DNA of 64,000 nucleotides from Neurospora tetraspora (GCF_033439725.1 NW_026944389.1:2852001-2916000); one strand, 5' to 3'; positions 34,201 through 46,788 are shown, numbered from the stretch's first letter. Notes: generated by a model not told the origin, from the letters alone. Made by a program: numbers and translations.

Positions 34201-37200
34201 TTTATTTAGAATAAAGGCTACTTATAATAGCGGGTTAATATTAAACAAAATACTCTATACCATATTAAAAAGAACCGGTTTAAAAATCGAAATAATTTAT
34301 TTAAATTAAATTTAAGTATTGGAGATATATTATTTCCGCTTAGAACTAGCTATATTCGGGTATACATATTCTAATTTAAAATTTAATTATTCATATAGTT
34401 AGATTAAACTTCTATAGCGCTTATTATATTAATATTAAATTGAATTTTATATAGAATATAAATTTTATATTTTAATATATAGGGCGATTATATTATATCG
34501 GTTAGTAGAACGTAATTGAATAGTATTTCCTAATTGTATATAGGATAATTTATAATTGGATTAGGGAAAGGATTTTACGAAAGGTAGGTTATAATTTACC
34601 TAATGAAGGTCCTATTCATTTTAATTAGAATAAAGTTTGTTAACCAGTTTAATAATAAATTCATAAATTCGTCCCGAATTTCTATTTATATAAGATTAAT
34701 ATCCCTAATAAAGTTGGGGGGTATTTCCAGACCCTAGTAAAATATAAGGTAGTAAAATATTCAATATCCTATAATTTTGACCGGTTTTTATAGTAATAGA
34801 AGCCCCTTAGAATATCGAAGCCTATACTTCGAAAAGGGCGGCCCTTATTAAACATTTGTATTCGAAATTACTTTTAAATATTATAAAAATAGTTATAAGT
34901 AAGTAACCTATTAATTAGAATTACTTCGAACGGATCTTCCTACTATTCGGCCCTTACTATATAAATTAATACATTCCTGGTAAAGTCCTGTCCTTAACCG
35001 ATATTTATAGTATATTCAATAATATTAATGAAGGACGAGCTATTTAATTTAGTAAAAATCTTACCCGGTACCCTATTGGCAATTCGAAGACCGAAGGAAA
35101 ATATTAATTAATTAAAGTACGGACCTTTATTTCGGCTAATAAATAGTAATTCAATATTAAATTAGAAGAGAGACGGATTAAAATTAAATTTAAAGCCCTC
35201 GAAGCGGTAATAAAAGGGGTTGTAAATAGTTGTAGGCCGGTAATACTAATTATATAAAAGAAAATTGAGTAATTTGCCCGTAATAAAGTCCTATACCCTC
35301 TCAAGAAGAATTTAAAATTTATAAACCCTAATAACGATTTAATTAAATTAGAAAATGAATTTCCTTTAAGGACATTAAAACGTTAGCGGAAATTAATAGA
35401 AATTAGCGATAGAGATAAATCTCCTCTAAAACGGGTGTTAAAATATTAAAAGTTCTATTAACGTAGTAACTAAATTTATATTAACGCTACAAGTAATAAT
35501 AATAATAATAATACCGATAGTAATAATGATAATAATAAGAATGACGGCAATATTAATATAAACGACGCCGACGCGCTTAATATTTATAATAATAATAGTA
35601 GAAATAATAATGATAATACCGGCGATAAAAGTATAAGCTTATTTATTATTATTATTAAAGAATTCTTCGCGGATATTAATATAGAAAGTAATTACGTTTG
35701 GGACCTTTCGGCCCTAATTCGTACTATACCCAATATAAATATCGTAATTACCCCAGATAGAATTATATAATAGGCAATAAATTATAAGTCAACCTTCCTT
35801 ATAATATAAATCGATTTTTACTATAATTTAGTTGCAAAACCCGCAACTATAGCCTAAGAATTTTGTATTATTGTATTTATAATAAACCGAGCGTATAATA
35901 AAATCGAAGAGGGTATAATTTCTATTAAAAGTTAGGAATAAGATTTTAAATCTATCGAATACTTAAAGAACTTCTTATTTAAATAAAAGACGATAATAAA
36001 AATTATAATTAAGGACTTAGAGGGTTTCGGCGTGGATATTAAATAAAGTCTATAGTTAGACATATATATTTTCAAAATTGGCTAAAAATAAATTAAATTT
36101 ATAATTAGAAAGGGGTACCTACGTAACGAAACGGAAAATTAGGAAATATTTAACAAGACCGATATGAAAAATATATTATGTATTCGAATTAATATTATAA
36201 CGGTAATAAGTATTAGAGTTAACGGAAGTATTCCGAGTAATACCCGTAAATTTATGCGCAATAAAAAAAGGGCCCGGAATTAATTCTTTTACTTTATTCT
36301 AATTAGAATCGTTTGCATTAATTTTAATAAAAATAAAGTCGGCGCTAATTTACTTTAATGAATAGGTAAGTTTAATTAAATAGTTCGGGATAAATTTAGT
36401 TATCGAAGCTATTTAAAGGAAGTATATAAGGTAATTTAGAATCAGGGAGTAATTATATAGTTCGGGTCTAATAATTAATAATTCTAATAAAAATAAAAAA
36501 TTATAATTTATTTATTTTATTGGAAGGATATTATAATTCGGAATTAGTAGCTAATAATTTTAATAGGAATAAAATAGTTAAATATATTATTAAAGAAGCC
36601 GAAGATAATTTACTTATTATAATAAGCGCTGATATAAAGTAATTTTAATAAAAGTAAATCGCCTTCTATTTTGTAAGTATATCGACTACGTAATTTAAAA
36701 TAAATTTAGTTATTTGAGCGAAGTACGTTAAAGAAATTAGAATCGGAGAATAAATCTATAATAAAATAAAAAAGTAAATAAATGAATACTTCGGTTAAAT
36801 AATTACCAAACTATATTGTATTTAAGTTTATAGGTTATTAAATTTATATTATAATAATCTACCGACGAATATTATATACGTTCTAATAAACTAGCGCGTA
36901 AGTCCTTCAATTAGTTACGTATTAGCTATATAGTAAAGATGTAGGTAAGGTTGACCTAAAGACTAAAAATAAAAAATCGAAAGTCGTTTTGCGAATTCTC
37001 TTTTTATTTTTAAATAATTAATTCAAAATTAATACGAAATAAATACAAAGTATTATGTATATAAACTATATTGATAATTCAATAGGTTCGTTTAAGGAAT
37101 ATTCCCGGAATTAGGCCGACGGACGAAATTAATTTCTATTCGGTAAAGGGAATTCTAGGATCGTAGCGTACAATTATTTTATAGAATATAAGGTCCCCTA

Positions 37201-37833
37201 AATTAGAAACGACGGATATAGAATAAACAAATATGTAATTATTGAAAGGTATTGCGGCGTATATATATTTACTTTTATAATTTATTTATTATATAACAAT
37301 TTTTTATTCGTTAAATAAATATAAATTTTAGCGTCGGCGTTTAAGCGGGTCCGTACTAAAAGGTCCTACTATAAGGTTTTACCGATTATTCGCTTTTACG
37401 TTCATTTTCTAATAGAGAGTAATAGAATAGCCTACGAATAAATAAGTTAAATATTAATATCGCTATATATTATACTAATATATTATTAATAATTTGTGTT
37501 GTAATCTATTAGGCTATAATATTTTTATATTTTGAGAGTGGTTAGTGAGGGTTTAGTATTTAATACTTTATATTATAAAGTATATATCGCGTATATTATT
37601 AATATGCCGCCTTTCCCTTTATTGGTAAACTTTATTTTATTTGTACTATATATTACGACCTTATTGAGTACGAAAATATATAAGTAAATATAACAGAGTT
37701 CGATTTAAAATAGTATATTTTCGGGCTTAATTTTTCTTAAAGTTAAACTACCCTACTTATTCTATTTATTTATAACCCTTTCTACTCTTACTATTTTTAT
37801 ATTTCCCTATACTAATTCGTTTAATTTATATTT

Positions 37834-38253
37834 GTATTATTTCCCAGGATTAAATTTATACGCGCTCAACCTATTAGGGAATTAGTATATACTATAAATA
37901 TATTTCTAAATTATAATATATAGTTAGGTAAGTGGGTTATTTTCGAATTTATTCTTTTATTTAACTTATTTTCGTATTATTTCTCCGGATTAGATTTATA
38001 CGTATTTAACCCGTTAGGGAATCAGTATATATTATAAATATATTTCTAAATTATAATATATAACTAGGTAGGTAAGTTATCCTCGAATTTATTATCCTAT
38101 CTAATTTATATTCGTATTATTTCCCCGGATTAAATTTGTACGTACTCAACCCATTAAGGAGTCAGCATATATTATAAATATATTTTTAAGTTACAATATA
38201 TAATTAGGTAAATAGGTTATCTTTTTAAATTCATTCTCTTATTTACCTTATAT
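37834..38253. repeat. Tandem array, 3 x 140 bp
   Basis: gtattatttc-starting units begin at 37834, 37974 and 38114, exactly 140 bp apart. They share cggattaaatttatacg and tataaatatatttctaa blocks and differ mainly by transitions. A partial fourth unit may follow. It is RIP-mutated. Confidence 0.8.
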
Positions 38254-38454
38254 ATATATTATTCTATTCCGTACGCCTCTTTCCTTACCCGACGGTTAAT
38301 TATAAGTATATATAGCCTAATTATATAATTATAAGGTAATTAAACGTTTAAGGAAATTATAATTTATTAAGAGGTAGAATAATATTATGAACCTTTTAAT
38401 TACCTTTATTTACTAGGGTAATAACGTTTCGACTATTCCCGGTTCCTCAGTTAA

Positions 38455-38840
38455 TATTTATTCTTTAATTATTAACCGTCCTTCGATTACCGGTCTTATT
38501 ACTTTTATTATATCGGCCGATAATAATATTTCGATTAATACCCGTCTTTCGATTACTATCCGTCCTTTAATTAATACCCGTTTCTTAGCTAATACCCGTT
38601 CTTTAATTATTAATCGTCCTTCAACTACTAGTCTTATTATCTTTATTATATTTGCCAATAATAATATTTCGACCGCTTTTAATTCCTCGGCTAATGCCTA
38701 TCCTTCGACCATTTCTAATGCTTCGGCCAATACCCGTCCTTCGATTAATGCCCGTCCCTTAATTAATACCCGTCCTTTGGTTAATATTCGTCCTTTAGTT
38801 AATATCCGTCCCTCAATTACCTTCGTTATTTCGGCCGAAG
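38455..38840. repeat. Minisatellite, ~18-base unit
   Basis: More than fifteen units of the aatacccgtccttcgatt type, in blocks, read in the plus frame as a degenerate N-T-R-P-S/L repeat. A 66-codon minus-strand frame also stays open through part of it. It may be a relic of a low-complexity coding region in the surrounding element. Confidence 0.7.
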
Positions 38841-41800
38841 TCTTAAATAATTCTAATACTAGCCTCTTTAATAATTTTGAAATCTTCGAAGGTTAATTAA
38901 TCTTTAACTATATATATATCGTTTATATTCGTTTTAGGAAATTAAATTAATAAATATATTTAGGAAGATATAGAGCCGCCCTATTATATATATAGAATAT
39001 ATATAAATTATTATAAAGAATAATTTTATTTACGTAAAAATATTATCGTTCGAATAATTTTTATTATATTATTATATTACTACTTTAGGGAAATTCGTTT
39101 AGTTCGGACTAAAAATTTGTTTTTAAATAGATGTACGGCGGCGGATATTAAAGAATCCTTAATTAATTCTATTTAGCGTATTTCTTTTAGGAAGTAGCGT
39201 TTTAATTACTATATTTTAAAGCGAATAGCTAAATAATATACCTCTCATAGTTCGAACCTTCTAGTAATATTATTCCGGACGTTAACCTTTCCAACTTTTC
39301 CTCAATTTATTTTCGTTTTAATTAAATCTTAAATTTATATTTTAAATATATCCCCAACGTCCCCCCTATAGTATTTTATAATACTCTTTTTATAATATTC
39401 CGTATTAATTCTTGTTAATAATTCAATCCCGTTTAGTATTTTACCCTGTTAATTACAATTAATTTAATATTCTAGGACTACGAACGTTTCGAATTCCTAT
39501 TCGACCCTTTATAAAAGACGGACTTTATTTAATATTATATCGACCCCTATTATTTAGGCTAGTTTTAAATAATTGAAGATTTTAGCAACGGTTTATACGG
39601 ATTATATAAGTATAGTAAAGGGGAAGATTAGGAAAGAAAGGTTATATATATTAATTCTTATAAAACATCTTATCCTTTCTATTTAATAAATTTTATTATC
39701 TACCCCTATAATAATAATAAGATATTTATTTATATATTCCTAAAGACTTTAGTAACCCGTAGTAAGGATTATAATTAAGGGAGGTTCCTTCATTATCCTT
39801 TAAAATTACTAAAGTCGGTATCGCCGAGTGAATTTAACCTATATTTAACCTATATATTATCTATTAATTTATTTATAATAGGGCGAAAACGGAAACTGAA
39901 ACGGAAATTTAATAAGAAATATTTTCGTTTAGTAATAAAAATATATTTTTTAGAAGTTATTAATTGGAAGTAGCGGAATTGGATATTTTAAAAACTTTAT
40001 ATATAAAAAGAATTAGATTTTAAATCCTTACTTTTGGCGCTTAAATATAGGAAATTATTAGTATTATTCCCTTAATTTATAATTATTCTGTTTCGCGAAT
40101 AATGATTATTTTGGTACTGGGGAGGGGAAGATAGTAAAATAATACTAAAGATTAGACGAGGACAATAAGGATAAATTAAGGGGAAGGTAAGGGAATCGGT
40201 TTTTTTATTAAGTTAGATTATAATTTTATATTTAGGTTCCCCTAGGTAGCAATTTATTTCGCTCTATTTCAATTAGAATAAAATATAGTAAATAAAAGAT
40301 TGAATAGTATATAGCCAAATTAACTCTAATTAGAATAAAGCTACTTTACCCTAACGTTTAGTAATACCCCATATTAATCTACTGTAAATACGCCGTATTA
40401 TACTACTATTAGAAAAGTTTTATAAAAATATAAAATATATACGAAATTAATTTATATTATCGGTATCCTAAATTATTTTTAGTTTAATCTATATAAATAA
40501 AGATTTATTAAAAAGTAATTACGCGAAATCGTTATTAGAGTTAATATTATTATTAAAATATATCCGTTCGCTCTTATTACTGTTAATAATTATTTTTCCT
40601 ATATCCCTCTCTATTTATCTAATAGCCTTCTTAAAATTCCCGATAGTCGTTTATTTATTTATTCGTAATAGTCGAATTTTTTTTTTAAATGTATTAAATT
40701 TCGATTCTAATAATATAATAAATTTAAATTAGAAAATATTAGGGGTATCAAATCTTAAATTACTAGGCGGCCGAAATTCTATACTATTTTATTATACCTA
40801 ACCGTTTTAATATATTATATATACGTAATTAATAATATCCTTATCTATAAATGGATTTATATATTTATTATTTTAATAAATTTTTTATATTATTTTTAAT
40901 AATTTTCTGGATAGTTATAGTATATAAATTAATAGTAAGAAGCCGGACGAATATAATTATAATATTATAAATCGAATTTTTATTTTATTTAATATCGAAT
41001 ATAAAGGATATGTTAATATATTCGAAGGCTATATTAATCGCTTTCTACTAATTATTAGCCGTAGAATATTGTATTATATTAAATTATAAAATAGTATTGG
41101 CGAGTAATTCGTTTGTAATTTTAAAACGAAATAATTATATTAAATAAAGTATTTTAGGTTTATAATTACTAAATTTATTATTATAAAATAAAATAGGAAG
41201 GAAGTTTATTAGTTCTCGTAAAATATTATAATCCCCTAATAAAATAATTTCGTCGAAGACTATAAAAATATAAATAATTTATAAATAAGAATATATATTA
41301 TAATAGTTAATATTAAACGCCTCCGAAAGTGTTTTATATCCGGTCTATATAATTGCCGAAAAGAATTCATTATTAATTAAAGAAAATTACTAATTAATAA
41401 AAACCTCCCTAACGTATTCTATACACTATTATATAGAAGATTTAGTAATATTCAATTCTAATATATAATTATAATCGACGAGCCTAGTTATAAGGAAGGT
41501 TCAAGTTTTAGAGGCGAATATATCCTTTAATAAATATTAACCGTTATAGAATTTAGTATCGTACTATTTTATTCTCTTATCCCTTCTAAGGCCTTAAATA
41601 TCCTATATTATAAGAAGTTAAAAGACGCGAAATACTATATTAACGTAGTTTATAAGGATATAAAAGAATATAAATACAATAAGAATCTACTATTTATAAT
41701 TATATATATAATTAACTTTAAATTAATTGAAAATAATATAATGAATGAAAGACGTCGTTTTTTAATCGCTATAGACGAAAATAAATCGATCGCCGAAATT

Positions 41801-43634
41801 CTCCTTATTAAGTCCAAAAATATAAAAAAGAATTTATTTTAAAATTAATAAATGCTAACGATTTTACTTTCGTCTTCTAAAATTGCCGGAGTTTGTAGGA
41901 TATAGCTTTTAACGGTTTTTAATCGCTTAACGACCGGGAAAAGATGGATAGACTATTTTAATTTCCGCCCAAATATAGCGGTTAATTGACCTTTAGTAAA
42001 ATAACGGGCCGCGTTATTGAAGGATAGTAACGTAATATTTAAATAATTAAAAAGCTATTCTAATTCGAATTTAATATATAGGCGCTATTAAAATAGTATA
42101 AATAGCCTATTAATATCGGGATTATTAATAAAGAAATAGATGGCAAGATTCTATATAATATTCTTCTGACCGATATCAAAATTTTATATATAATTTATAA
42201 AATTAAAATTATTATAAATAATAATTATATTCGGATTACAATTAACGAATTTAAAGTTTACTTATAATTATATAAATATATATAAAAATTAGCGGAGGTA
42301 AGGATATTTAAATTTTATAAAGGGGGGAAGGTTTATCCTTATAGGATTTAAATATTAAGCTACGTACTATAAAAATATTAATAAAACGCTTAATAATTTA
42401 TAGGGTAATTTTATAAGAAGAAATTATCTTAAACCGGGCTAATATATTATATATATATAATTATATAGAATTACTTTCAAAGTAAATATTAAATAGCTTT
42501 GGGATAAATATGTTCATTTGGGGTATATAGGAATTTATAATAATAAACGCCATTATAATTATATAATTACGGATCTCCCCTTTTTTCCGAATATTATTTT
42601 TCAATTTATAAGAGCCCTAGTAGACGCATTATTATATATATAATGCAATAAGTAATTCTATTAATTCGGGGACAATTTTTATTAGGATTCCGTATACGGA
42701 ACGAAGATGAAAACGAATTGATATAATATTAAAAACGTCCTTAATAGCAAGAATACTATTAACGAACTTATTAATAAGGAATAATATAAATACCCCTTCT
42801 ACTTCGAATTCCTATAAGAGTAATTTAAATTCTATATAGAAAGAAATTTAAAAATATATTTAAAGTAATTTGTATTTCTCTATTGCCAATTTATTTATTC
42901 GAAATCAGGTAGTAAATTCCGTTACCTATTCGTTTATTCGAAATTAAATAATAAATTCATTAAAGGGAAAATTAGTATTATCCTATTCGAAATATAAATA
43001 AACGCTAGCATCCGAAAGTACTTTATATACAATAAATTCCCTAAAGGCGTTAATAAATATACTGAAACGCTTACTATACCGCTAAAATATTATAATCCCT
43101 TAATAAATATAAAAGTAAATTAAGTATTATTATAAATTCGTCCGATAACGATTTTTAATAAAAATATTAATACGTTTGAATAATTTTTAAATAGGGTTTA
43201 AAATATTAAAATCATTATTCAAAGTATTTACCCGAAAGGTATTTACTTTAAAAGCCCTAGAAAGGGGCTTTCTACTTAAAGTATTTACCTTAAATATAAA
43301 AGGTTTATTAGAAAATTCGTTAGAAGATTCTTAATAGGGGTCGGAATATAATAATTAAAATATAAGTAGAGGAGATGTAAATATAGAAATTAATTAAGTT
43401 GCCTAATATAATTAGTAAAATATAAATATATAATTAATATTAAAAAGGGTAGGAGAAGAGGGAAGAGAAAATAAAATTAATAAATATATAGTATCGGATA
43501 TACGTATAGGGCGTACGTATAAGGTATATAATTACGTTGGGTAGTACAATAATATATAGAATAAATTGGAAATATATAACTAGTTTATATATAATAGACC
43601 CTTTTATTTATATTAGGCTTAGACCGTAGTATAG

Positions 43635-43672
43635 CCGTATTTCTTTACACCTATAGGTCTAAATAGTATAAT
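43635..43672 (+). repeat. 38-bp direct repeat, right copy
   Basis: tttctttacacctataggt through tataatatta matches 26166-26204. To its right, CpA-containing, non-degraded sequence (the right arm of the hAT element) begins. Confidence 0.7.
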
Positions 43673-44380
43673 ATTAGGATTAGTAGGTAGGTGAGTGTAG
43701 TAGGGATATTATAATTATTTGGACCCGTAGGTACAAAGAGAAACGCAAGGGCTATACGTAGGTGGCTGAGTGAATGAAACTAATAACAGAGGACTTTAAT
43801 ATATAATTCTCAAAACAAACCCAACAAGCCCATAGTAAGCCAAGCCATAGCCGAGCCGAGCTGGCCTCCTTGTGGAGACGAGCCGAGCCAATCTGGACCT
43901 CAAGCTCAGCTCAGCTCGGCTCATTGGGAGCACTGGTTTCCGGGAGATCATCATCTGAAACTTGACAGGATGCATGGCTTGACGAGAGGTCGAAGAAAGT
44001 CACGGTCTCGTGAAGGTGCAAGGTTGACGAAATGGGTGCGCAACATGATTTCATCATTACAGTCAAACCATGTTTGAAGTTCGAAACGTGCAGCGCTTAT
44101 TGTAGGCGATGGCATAAAAAGGTCATCCGTGATCCGTACGCGTGTTGGAAAACACCAAAAGCATGAATGGCTCACATATGCCATGAAAGTTGTCCGCGTC
44201 CAATCGGGTAAACCCCGGGGCAAATCCCAAAGCGGTTTTGGTTTCTGGACCTGGATACCGTTTTCGATCCAGAAAGTTATCCAGGTCCAGAAATCCAGCA
44301 TTTAACTTTGAACCTTTTTTTTCCCCAATCTTTTCCCGAACAACAACAACAATCCCACCACACCACCAACCAACAACACC
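43673..44380 (+). other. hAT right arm and upstream region of the next gene
   Basis: 43673-43935 is the right arm of the hAT element, with subterminal gagccgagc repeats at about 43852-43920. 43936-44380 is intergenic and serves as the likely promoter and leader of the gene at 44381. The leader just before the ATG is CA-rich (caacaacaacaatcccacca), common in fungi. No TATA box is evident. Confidence 0.5.
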
Positions 44381-45163
44381 ATGACAGATCACAACACGGA
44401 TCTGCGCCCTTCCAAGCGCCTGCGAACCGAACCCGAAACTGCCGACCGAACCTCACCATCTGCAAAGGAATCTATCCAACCTCCCCCGGACTTCGACCTC
44501 GCCGCCCTCGCTGGCCCTGAATCTTCCAACCCCTACCTCCCTCTCCTCTCCCCCCTTCCCACCTCCTTCCACACCACTCTCCTCGCCTACGCCGCCACCC
44601 GCGACCCCCTTATAGCCTCTATCCTAACCAATGAACACGCCGCACACGTAGCGCGTGAACGCGCCCGCATCGTCTCCTTCGATCATCACTCCCAACGCGC
44701 CTGGCATCTCCTCAACGAAAAGTACTCCCGTATTTCCTGCTCGAAGCAATACGAACTAGCCTTCGACGTTTGTTCAGAAATCGATGGGATGTTCAAGAAG
44801 ATTGCCCAAGCCGTTGATGAAACGAGCTCGTTTGCTACGAAAAAGAACGCGGTGGAGACGATGAGGCAGATCTTGGAGAGCGTATGCACAGCCCCGGATA
44901 CCCTAGGGGAGGAGGTAAAGAATTCGTATCAGGCGAGGGGCGAGTGGGATGAACGGTTGGTAGAGCTTTTGGCGAGGTTTCAGCAGGTGGAGTTGGAAAG
45001 GTTAGCGAGAGAAAATGAGGGAGAATGGTTTGAGGAGCTTTGCTCGTTGAGGGATTCGGGTGCCAGTTATGGGATCTTGAAGGGGTTAGAGGAGGCGGTT
45101 ACGATGTTGAGCGGTTATGTTACGGATATAAAAGGACATGGTGATGAAGAGGAGGACATATGA
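44381..45163 (+). CDS. Conserved-looking hypothetical protein, 260 aa
   Basis: A clean single-exon frame with a good start context (aacaccATGA). I do not recognise the family. Visible features are a basic KRLR cluster at residues 12-15 that could serve as a nuclear-localisation signal, and a Ser/Pro-rich first 60 residues. A helical, charged middle (about 60-220) includes a segment EHAAHVARERARIV, and the tail is acidic (DEEEDI). There are no membrane segments and no signal peptide. Codon use is C-rich at third positions in the first half, like the neighbouring methyltransferase, so it looks like resident, expressed sequence. The overall plan (N-terminal basic patch, helical bundle) faintly recalls Cut8/STS1-type proteasome tethers, but I see no diagnostic motif and do not claim it. 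Confidence 0.75.
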   Translation: MTDHNTDLRPSKRLRTEPETADRTSPSAKESIQPPPDFDLAALAGPESSNPYLPLLSPLPTSFHTTLLAYAATRDPLIASILTNEHAAHVARERARIVSFDHHSQRAWHLLNEKYSRISCSKQYELAFDVCSEIDGMFKKIAQAVDETSSFATKKNAVETMRQILESVCTAPDTLGEEVKNSYQARGEWDERLVELLARFQQVELERLARENEGEWFEELCSLRDSGASYGILKGLEEAVTMLSGYVTDIKGHGDEEEDI

Positions 45164-45345
45164 GAGGGGTGTTGCAGCCGGTGGAATCCATCTTTCCTAT
45201 TTTTAGAAGCAACTGGTGACATCACCCATCCGATCTTCCGAACTTGAATATCAACAACACCAGATGTCAGTCAGACACACAAGAAGAACCACCAACTTCA
45301 TTTCACAACGACATCGACATAACACACAGAAAATCAACCCCCAAA

Positions 45346-46183
45346 ATGACCACCCAACACACCCCTTACACCATCGGGCACGCGCCTTCCCAAACCAAGC
45401 ACCACGAATGGCGCACCGCCTCCAACAGCGCCGCCCACCTCCTCCCGCACCTCCAAAAGGCGCTCACCTCCAACCCCAACCTCAACCTCCTCGATATCGG
45501 CTGTGGGCCCGGCACCATCTCCGCCTCTCTCGCCCAGCATCTCCTTCCCTCCGGCCACGTCCTCGCGACCGACATCGCCGATGATGTCCTCTCGCGAGCC
45601 AAGGAGCACGCCATCTCCCAAGGACTATCGGTACCGGGAAACATCTCCTTCCAAAAGGCCTCCGTCTACGAGTTGCCCTTTTCCGACAACGAGTTCGACA
45701 TCGTGCATGCCCACCAGGTGCTTTGTCACCTCGACGATCCCGTATCCGCTGTCAAGGAGATGCTCAGGGTTTGCAAACCCGGCGGGCTGATCTCGCTGCG
45801 CGAGTCGGACATGAGGATGTGGTGTTTCTGGCCTGAACTTCCCTCCCTACTTAAATTCCATGACCTAATGGTTGAGGTGATGCTGGCCAACGGCGGGCAG
45901 GATAAAGGCGGGAGGAAGTTGGTGTCGTGGATCATGGATGCTGGGGTTGACCGAAAAGATATTGAGGCTGGGTTCGGGACATGGTGTTATAGTGAGCCGG
46001 GGGATAGAAAGGCGTGGGGGAAGGCGATGATTGAGAGGTTGCGGATGGGGCATTGAGTTGAGGTTGACGACGGAGGAAGGGGTGGAGGAGATGGTGAAGG
46101 GGTGGGAGGAGTGGATTGAGAGGGGGGAGGCGACGTTGGGGATTGTTAATGGGGAGGTTATTGTGAGGAAGGCGCAGGCATAA
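45346..46183 (+). CDS. Class I SAM-dependent methyltransferase, with a +1 frameshift near the end
   Basis: The start is ATG 45346 (context cccaaaATGA). The AdoMet-binding motif I LDIGCGPG lies at residues 49-56, followed by a motif II-like ATDIADD and a post-I block ELPFSDNEFDIVHAHQVLCHL. KPGGLISLRES is typical of UbiE/COQ5-like and related small-molecule methyltransferases; the substrate is unknown. The open frame stops at 46056 after RLRMGH. In the +1 frame a well-formed methyltransferase tail follows to TAA at 46181-46183 (TTEEGVEEMVKGWEEW ... ATLGIVNGEVIVRKAQA). Removing one G from the GGGG run at 46047-46050 would join them into about 278 aa, a normal family length. No intron explains the shift, so it is either a real lesion or a homopolymer sequencing error. 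Confidence 0.8.
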
Positions 46184-46788
46184 GGACCAAGGCCGGGTTC
46201 TAGGAAGGAACGATAATGCGCCTTCCAAATCCGGAATCGCCAACTCGCTGCGGGAGACCTACTTGATGACCAAAAAGGTGTCGGGTTGTTGAAGTCTGAC
46301 GAGCCATAGGTATTCTGGCTGTAATCGACATGGTCTTGTACGCACCTCTACTGCCTTTCTTTACTTTTTGATATCGCGGCTTTGAACTCCTGGTAGCTGA
46401 CAGCGCAGTGGTCTACTGCCGTTGTCTGCGGTGGTTCTTGTTCCGGCGCGATATCAAGCGTCTCGGACCTTTGCCCCTGGAAAAGGTAAACAAACCGAAG
46501 AAAGAGCCACGACATCAAGGTGCGGAATAACAACCTGGAAAGAATGTATGGGGGTTGCAGGGAACAATGGAAAGTGCTTTGGGAGCGGTCGATCCCGTGC
46601 AACAGTTTGCGGAAGACACTGCCAACGACGTTTGATGATAACAAACACCTGCCGCCGCAAACATGGGAGCCGTCCCTGTGAACATACCATACAACTCCGC
46701 GCCTCGCATTATCCAACTTCCATCTCCCCTTCTCGTTCTACTTCTTCTTCTCTTCTTCTTCTCCGTCATCACACCCAGCCAACACGCC

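Larger units (their letters stand above)
26205..43634. mobile_element. 17.4-kb RIP-degraded insertion of unknown type
   Basis: Extremely AT-rich, with essentially no open frame above about 95 codons and pervasive TAA/TAG in all frames. It is bounded by the 38-bp direct repeat. Contents I can name are MITE 2 (27846-28258), a dispersed palindromic motif related to TTATTCTAATTAGAATAA between 30.7 and 40.4 kb, a 3 x 140-bp tandem array and an 18-base minisatellite. Fragments at about 28560-28690 and 33600-33900 still look protein-like (acidic/serine-type and basic stretches). I do not recognise a transposase, reverse transcriptase or captain recombinase. Confidence 0.55.
10986..43935. mobile_element. 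hAT-type element expanded by nested insertions (33 kb)
   Basis: The left end at 10986 starts CAGTGCTCCCAATGAGC; the right end at 43935 is its inverse (21 bp perfect: 10986-11006 and 43915-43935). Both ends continue into subterminal gagccgagc repeats, typical of hAT transposase-binding regions. The flanks are GTTTCCGC (10978-10985) and GTTTCCGG (43936-43943), a 7/8 match to the 8-bp duplication hAT elements make. If the LTR element (11163-25887) and the AT-rich block (26205-43634) are removed, about 0.75 kb remains, so the original was probably a non-autonomous hAT. No hAT transposase is recognisable. Confidence 0.78.

Noticed and set aside
38458-38658. 66-codon minus-strand frame with repeated RVLI/GRLIIKE units
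   Set aside because: Explained by the 18-base minisatellite, which keeps several frames open; no independent coding evidence.
46663-46788. Upstream ATG giving the APH-family kinase a hydrophobic N-terminus
   Set aside because: The hydrophobic run is the translation of a CT-rich leader; the ATG at 46789 has better context and a normal family N-terminus.
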